A stretch of 64,000 nucleotides of DNA from the NCBI GenBank assembly GCA_037501455.1, contig CM074865.1:20902501-20966500 (forward strand), written 5' to 3'. The stretch is from Lantana camara (lineage: Eukaryota; Streptophyta; Magnoliopsida; Lamiales; Verbenaceae). The notes beneath the pieces were generated by a model. It saw only the letters and a program-made list of their open reading frames with translations. It was not told where the DNA came from and did no database searches. Position 1 is the first letter of the stretch, and the number at the start of each line of letters is the position of its first letter. The position numbers were made by a program, and so were the translations under genes. Below, piece after piece: positions 60,494 to 64,000 of this stretch.

Positions 60494-61157
60494 CTAGGCC
60501 GAAATGATCTGCTCAATCACCAACTTAATTAGTGAGGTACCCTCTTCAGATAACAAATCTAGAACCCGTGCTAAATCGTCGTCCGCATCCGGAGCATCTT
60601 CCTCGGGGAGAGTAGTCGATTGACCCTCATACTCATATTTGAACTGAATAGGATATCTATTCACTTGATACCTACTTTCGGCTATATCCAGCAGCTTGAA
60701 CACCGTCCAAGGTTTTCTAAAGGTGTGGAGATTATATCAAGTTTCATGCATTATATGAAGTCGGACTTCATCATTATAAACTTTGATCTTAGAAACTTTG
60801 ATCGGTTCCTGTGGGAAACTTTGATCACATTGCTACGGGAAATCGGCTTCTTGTCCACCTCCCCGAAAGAATCAGATAGTTTTTTCTCCTTTCTTCCAAT
60901 TCTTCTCTAGTAATTTCTAGTAACGTTGCAGCCTGGTTTAGGGTTACTACCCCCATTAAGGTGATAATAGCCTCATCAGAGATTGGTTGTGGTGGAGCTT
61001 GTGGTTGTGGTGGAGCTCCAACTGGCACCCAGAAAAAGGAAAACAAGCATAAGATAGGCAAATAATATAATTTTTGTGTTGGGAGCGAGAGGAAGAATAA
61101 AAGACAGCCTCTACAAAAGCACGCTTGAAATAAAACGAGATAAATATCCCTAATCAC
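60494..61157 (-). CDS. Unknown small gene, putative two-exon form
   Basis: The upstream block (minus strand, about 61040-60860) encodes a Pro/Gln-rich stretch (APPQPQAPPQPISDEAI) followed by the amphipathic helix LNQAATLLEITREELEERR. The downstream block 60703-60494 encodes ESRYQVNRYPIQFKYEYEG, an acidic DAPDADDDLARVLDLL segment and LVIEQIISA before TAG. Splicing between the two is plausible but I cannot fix the sites. A duplicate of the second block is at 56197-56400. No family is recognised. It could be the ancestral gene from which the 56-kb fragment was copied, or a relic itself. Confidence 0.35.
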
Positions 61158-61369
61158 AACTGTTCAAATAAATCCCTAAACACAACAACTTTCAATAACT
61201 TTTTCCCTAAATTCCATAATTCCCCAGAACCTTTCACCAACTTCTTCATCTTAAGGGATTTTTGCAGAAACTGCAAACTTTATTTTCCTATATTATTCTA
61301 ATCGATTATCAATCTCATCCAAAGACTTCTTATAACCATCAACAACATCCCCCTCTTTTGGAGCACTTC

Positions 61370-61580
61370 CTTATACAAACCGATATATTTATAAATTGAA
61401 ACGAAGTTTCAACAATTTGGATAATAGTACATTTTGTATAACATCAACTATCAGAGTAAAAATACAATTGTGCTAAATATATAATGTACACATCAAACAA
61501 AATAAAGTTGTCTATCATAAAAATTGTAAAATAATTCCCGCATCTGAAGCATCTTCCTGGGGAAGAGTAGTCGATTGTCT
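61370..61580. repeat. Third, truncated fragment of the duplicated unit
   Basis: 61385-61530 matches the segment at 59310-59465 (TTTATAAATTGAAA, AATACAATTGTGCTAAA, ATGTACACATC). At about 61535 it jumps to CGCATCTGAAGCATCTTCCT with GAGTAGTCGATTG, which matches 60586-60624. More than 1.1 kb in between is missing. The rest, to 62043, is AT-rich without a gene. Confidence 0.7.
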
Positions 61581-62043
61581 ATCAATATTCTTTAGATTAT
61601 TACAAAAAAAAAAACATATGATCAAATTCAAACAACTCAGAATTAAGCTAACAGGTCACACATCAATGGTTCCATCAGAGGATCAAATAGCATATCTAAT
61701 TTCATTTCTTAAAATTCCTGATATAGCATTGTTACTGGATGAAGTTATATGATCCTTGAAATAGCTTATATCAGAAGTAGATATCACATGATATTTACTA
61801 GAAGTCAATTTATACTCATGCTTAACTATTGCCAAAAATAAGGTCAAATCTTCCATAGGTACTTTTTTTATTATTTATTCATTTTGTTTTTTCATTTTCT
61901 TTACAGACACGTTGCACTAAGTTACTTAAGAAACCATACCCTAAGTTTAATACTTACCTAATATCTTTTTATTTGCCCAGATAGAAATTTGAAATTCTTC
62001 TTCTTTTTAGAGTTCTTACTAGTCACTACCATCCCACCCATTC

Positions 62044-64000
62044 TGTAGCGCCCGGAGCGTGGACCACTACATCCCCCGCACTAAGACCCGAACCCGCAAA
62101 TGAAATGAAAAATCCATACACGAGTCTAAGTCAAAGCGAACGGGAGACCACACACTCGCTAGGCTAGGCGAAGCTAAAACATAACAAAAGCGCAAGTACA
62201 AGACAATAAAGGCGGAAGCAAGCGTATGAAACCAAACATATATCAACAAATGAAGGGTTCAACTAGCATAGATACCTAATCCCCGAAAATTTGTAATAAT
62301 CATAAACGAACGAGTTCAACTATCCCGAATAATCATCATACATAATCTATAAATTCATAAATTAATACAAGACTTAACAACATATTCAAATCGTATACAA
62401 ATCTCATATCTTATGCAAAATGAAATGCAAACTTTAACTAGACGACTAACAAGACTTGACCGACAAACCCCTCCACCTAGCTCGAACCGAAACCTGCAAA
62501 CTAAAAGATTAAAATGAGAGGGTCAGACCACCGACTGAGTGAGGGGACTAATGCACACCCACACACTATATACTTATAGAGCATAGCACACATTAAATAA
62601 AAGATTATGAATCGGGAGTAGGTTTTTACACACCAAAACCATTTTCGTAACAAACTTATACATATCAAAATCATACATAGCATATCATAACATTAAAGTC
62701 CTATCCCGTTTCATAATCAAACATAACGTATGAAAGCTCGGCGAGTACGAGCACATAACCACCCCAAACTCCTCATAACGAATCATATGAAAACATAAAA
62801 CAGATTATACCATACCTAACAATCTCCTTCGGGTGATGGAAAGGTTGCACGACCCTAAACCATCCATTACATTAACTGCAGGTCGTGAATTTCATGACAC
62901 TCACGCTCGAGGACTCCATCCCCTAACTAAACCTCCTGGCAGGTTCCGGGTTCATCTTTTCATATGAAGACTACGCTCAGGCTTATCCCGATGGCCTGTT
63001 GCCATCCCGGGTGTCCTGACTCGTAGATTCCAGGGCCCAACATTAACATTATATTATCACATCTTAACATATTCATTCATACCATATCATAACTTGCCCA
63101 TATCATATCATAACGTAACGTACGTACCTTATCGTTCATACGTTACCTTGCAACTCGGCATATGCTTTAAACGTATCTCTCTGTGTCATCCAATTCATAT
63201 CATGTCGAGGATGAGCGTATCTTATGTGAGAGCACACGATTTGGAGCATAGCCTCGTTGCAAAACATTTTCAAGCTTACATATAGTTCGAAAACCTTTAA
63301 TTGTATGACAAAGTCATAAACATATCATATCAACACATATCTATTATATAAATATAATAGTATAGTCGCATGCGGGCTTAAAAATGAGCACATAGGGTTA
63401 TAGGTTGCTTAACTAAAAGAAAACAAACCTAAACCTCACCTTTTACCGAAAAGAACTCACGAACGAGCGTTGAAGACCAAAAAGAAGCTAAATGGTGGAT
63501 CCGACACCTCCCGAAGCCAACTCTGAGACAAATACACGTAAACTTATGACTTAGACTTAATCATGAACCATTTAGATTCACGGCGATGTAAATGAATGCA
63601 ATGGATGCAAAGAAACGACATAGGTAGCACTTAAACGTTCACACATTCAATCCACGTTTACACATTGAATATCATGGCATAAAATTCATAAACTTATCAA
63701 AACATAACATATATTCATTAATTAATATCATAAAATAAAATTAGAGGCGGCAAAAGAAATTATTTAAAATGCCAATCGAATGCCGACGACACACATGCGA
63801 CGTCATACGATAGCATTTACGTCATTCAAGTTGTAGCTTGTATAAATCATATTTAAATCACACTGAAAAATTAATACAAGAAATATAACACATGATATAA
63901 TAAGTTAACAACACATACGAGTCATGATCGGGGGGAAAAGACAATGAAAAACAATTAATACATGCAGTTAATGTGATAATGCATGGTTGCATAGGTTGGT
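62044..64000 (-). repeat. Minus-strand LTR of the 46-kb family, running off the window
   Basis: On the plus strand it starts TGTAGCGCCCGGAGCG, the inverted 3' end of the solo LTR at 46294-49905. Shared blocks include CATAGATACCTA (62268; 49666 inverted), GAGTGAGGGG (62538), CGCATGCGGGCTTAAAA (63367) and CAATCCACGTTTACACATTGAA (63649; 48220 inverted). The other end and any internal region lie beyond the window. Confidence 0.75.

Overview
The window looks like nuclear DNA of a flowering plant, probably a eudicot. It is AT-rich, has few genes, is packed with nested LTR retrotransposons, and carries a tau-class glutathione S-transferase gene, CDC48C-like AAA-ATPase relics and an integrated caulimovirid genome. 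The species cannot be named from the sequence. I saw no rRNA, tRNA or CRISPR locus.

Layout. 1-3.7 kb: a small terminal-inverted-repeat element, AT-rich DNA and an old long-LTR fragment. 3.7-5.2 kb: a two-exon tau-class GST with a one-base frameshift near its 3' end. 5.48-11.73 kb: a Ty1/copia element with two 184-bp LTRs that read as identical and a TAGGT target duplication. It is broken by a 1,188-bp hAT-type element (8077-9264, 8-bp target duplication) and by two smaller lesions. 11.90-26.84 kb: a minus-strand Ty3/gypsy element (AACTA target duplication) with a decayed gag and no recognisable pol. Its interior holds a caulimovirid-like endogenous viral genome (about 12.8-21.5 kb, plus strand). 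27.0 kb: a 160-bp MULE-type MITE. 30.2-50.5 kb: a decayed long-LTR region used as a landing platform. It holds a solo LTR inside a solo LTR (31572-35272), a minus-strand copia-like element (36295-45700) with near-identical 1.9-kb LTRs around a decayed interior, and a 3.6-kb chromovirus-like solo LTR (46294-49905). 50.8-61.6 kb: a tandem segmental duplication with two degenerate minus-strand copies of a CDC48C/NVL-like AAA-ATPase, decayed exons of a membrane protein, and a third small fragment. 62.04-64 kb: a minus-strand LTR of the 46-kb family running out of the window.

The viral insertion is the most interesting part. Its order is a chain of overlapping small coiled-coil ORFs, coat protein with a CCHC knuckle, movement protein, protease-RT-RNase H, and a transactivator-like protein, followed by a pregenomic-type promoter with duplicated TGACG elements and poly(A) signals. 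Coat before movement protein recalls cavemo- and solendoviruses. Two things stand out: a retropepsin-like domain at the end of the movement-protein ORF as well as one at the start of the polymerase ORF, and a divergent pair of small ORFs at each end of the insertion. Coat, movement and polymerase ORFs are open from end to end; the transactivator-like ORF and one small ORF are shifted.

Apart from the viral ORFs, nearly every coding region carries a visible lesion. The only ordinary host gene is the GST, and its C-terminus is frameshifted.
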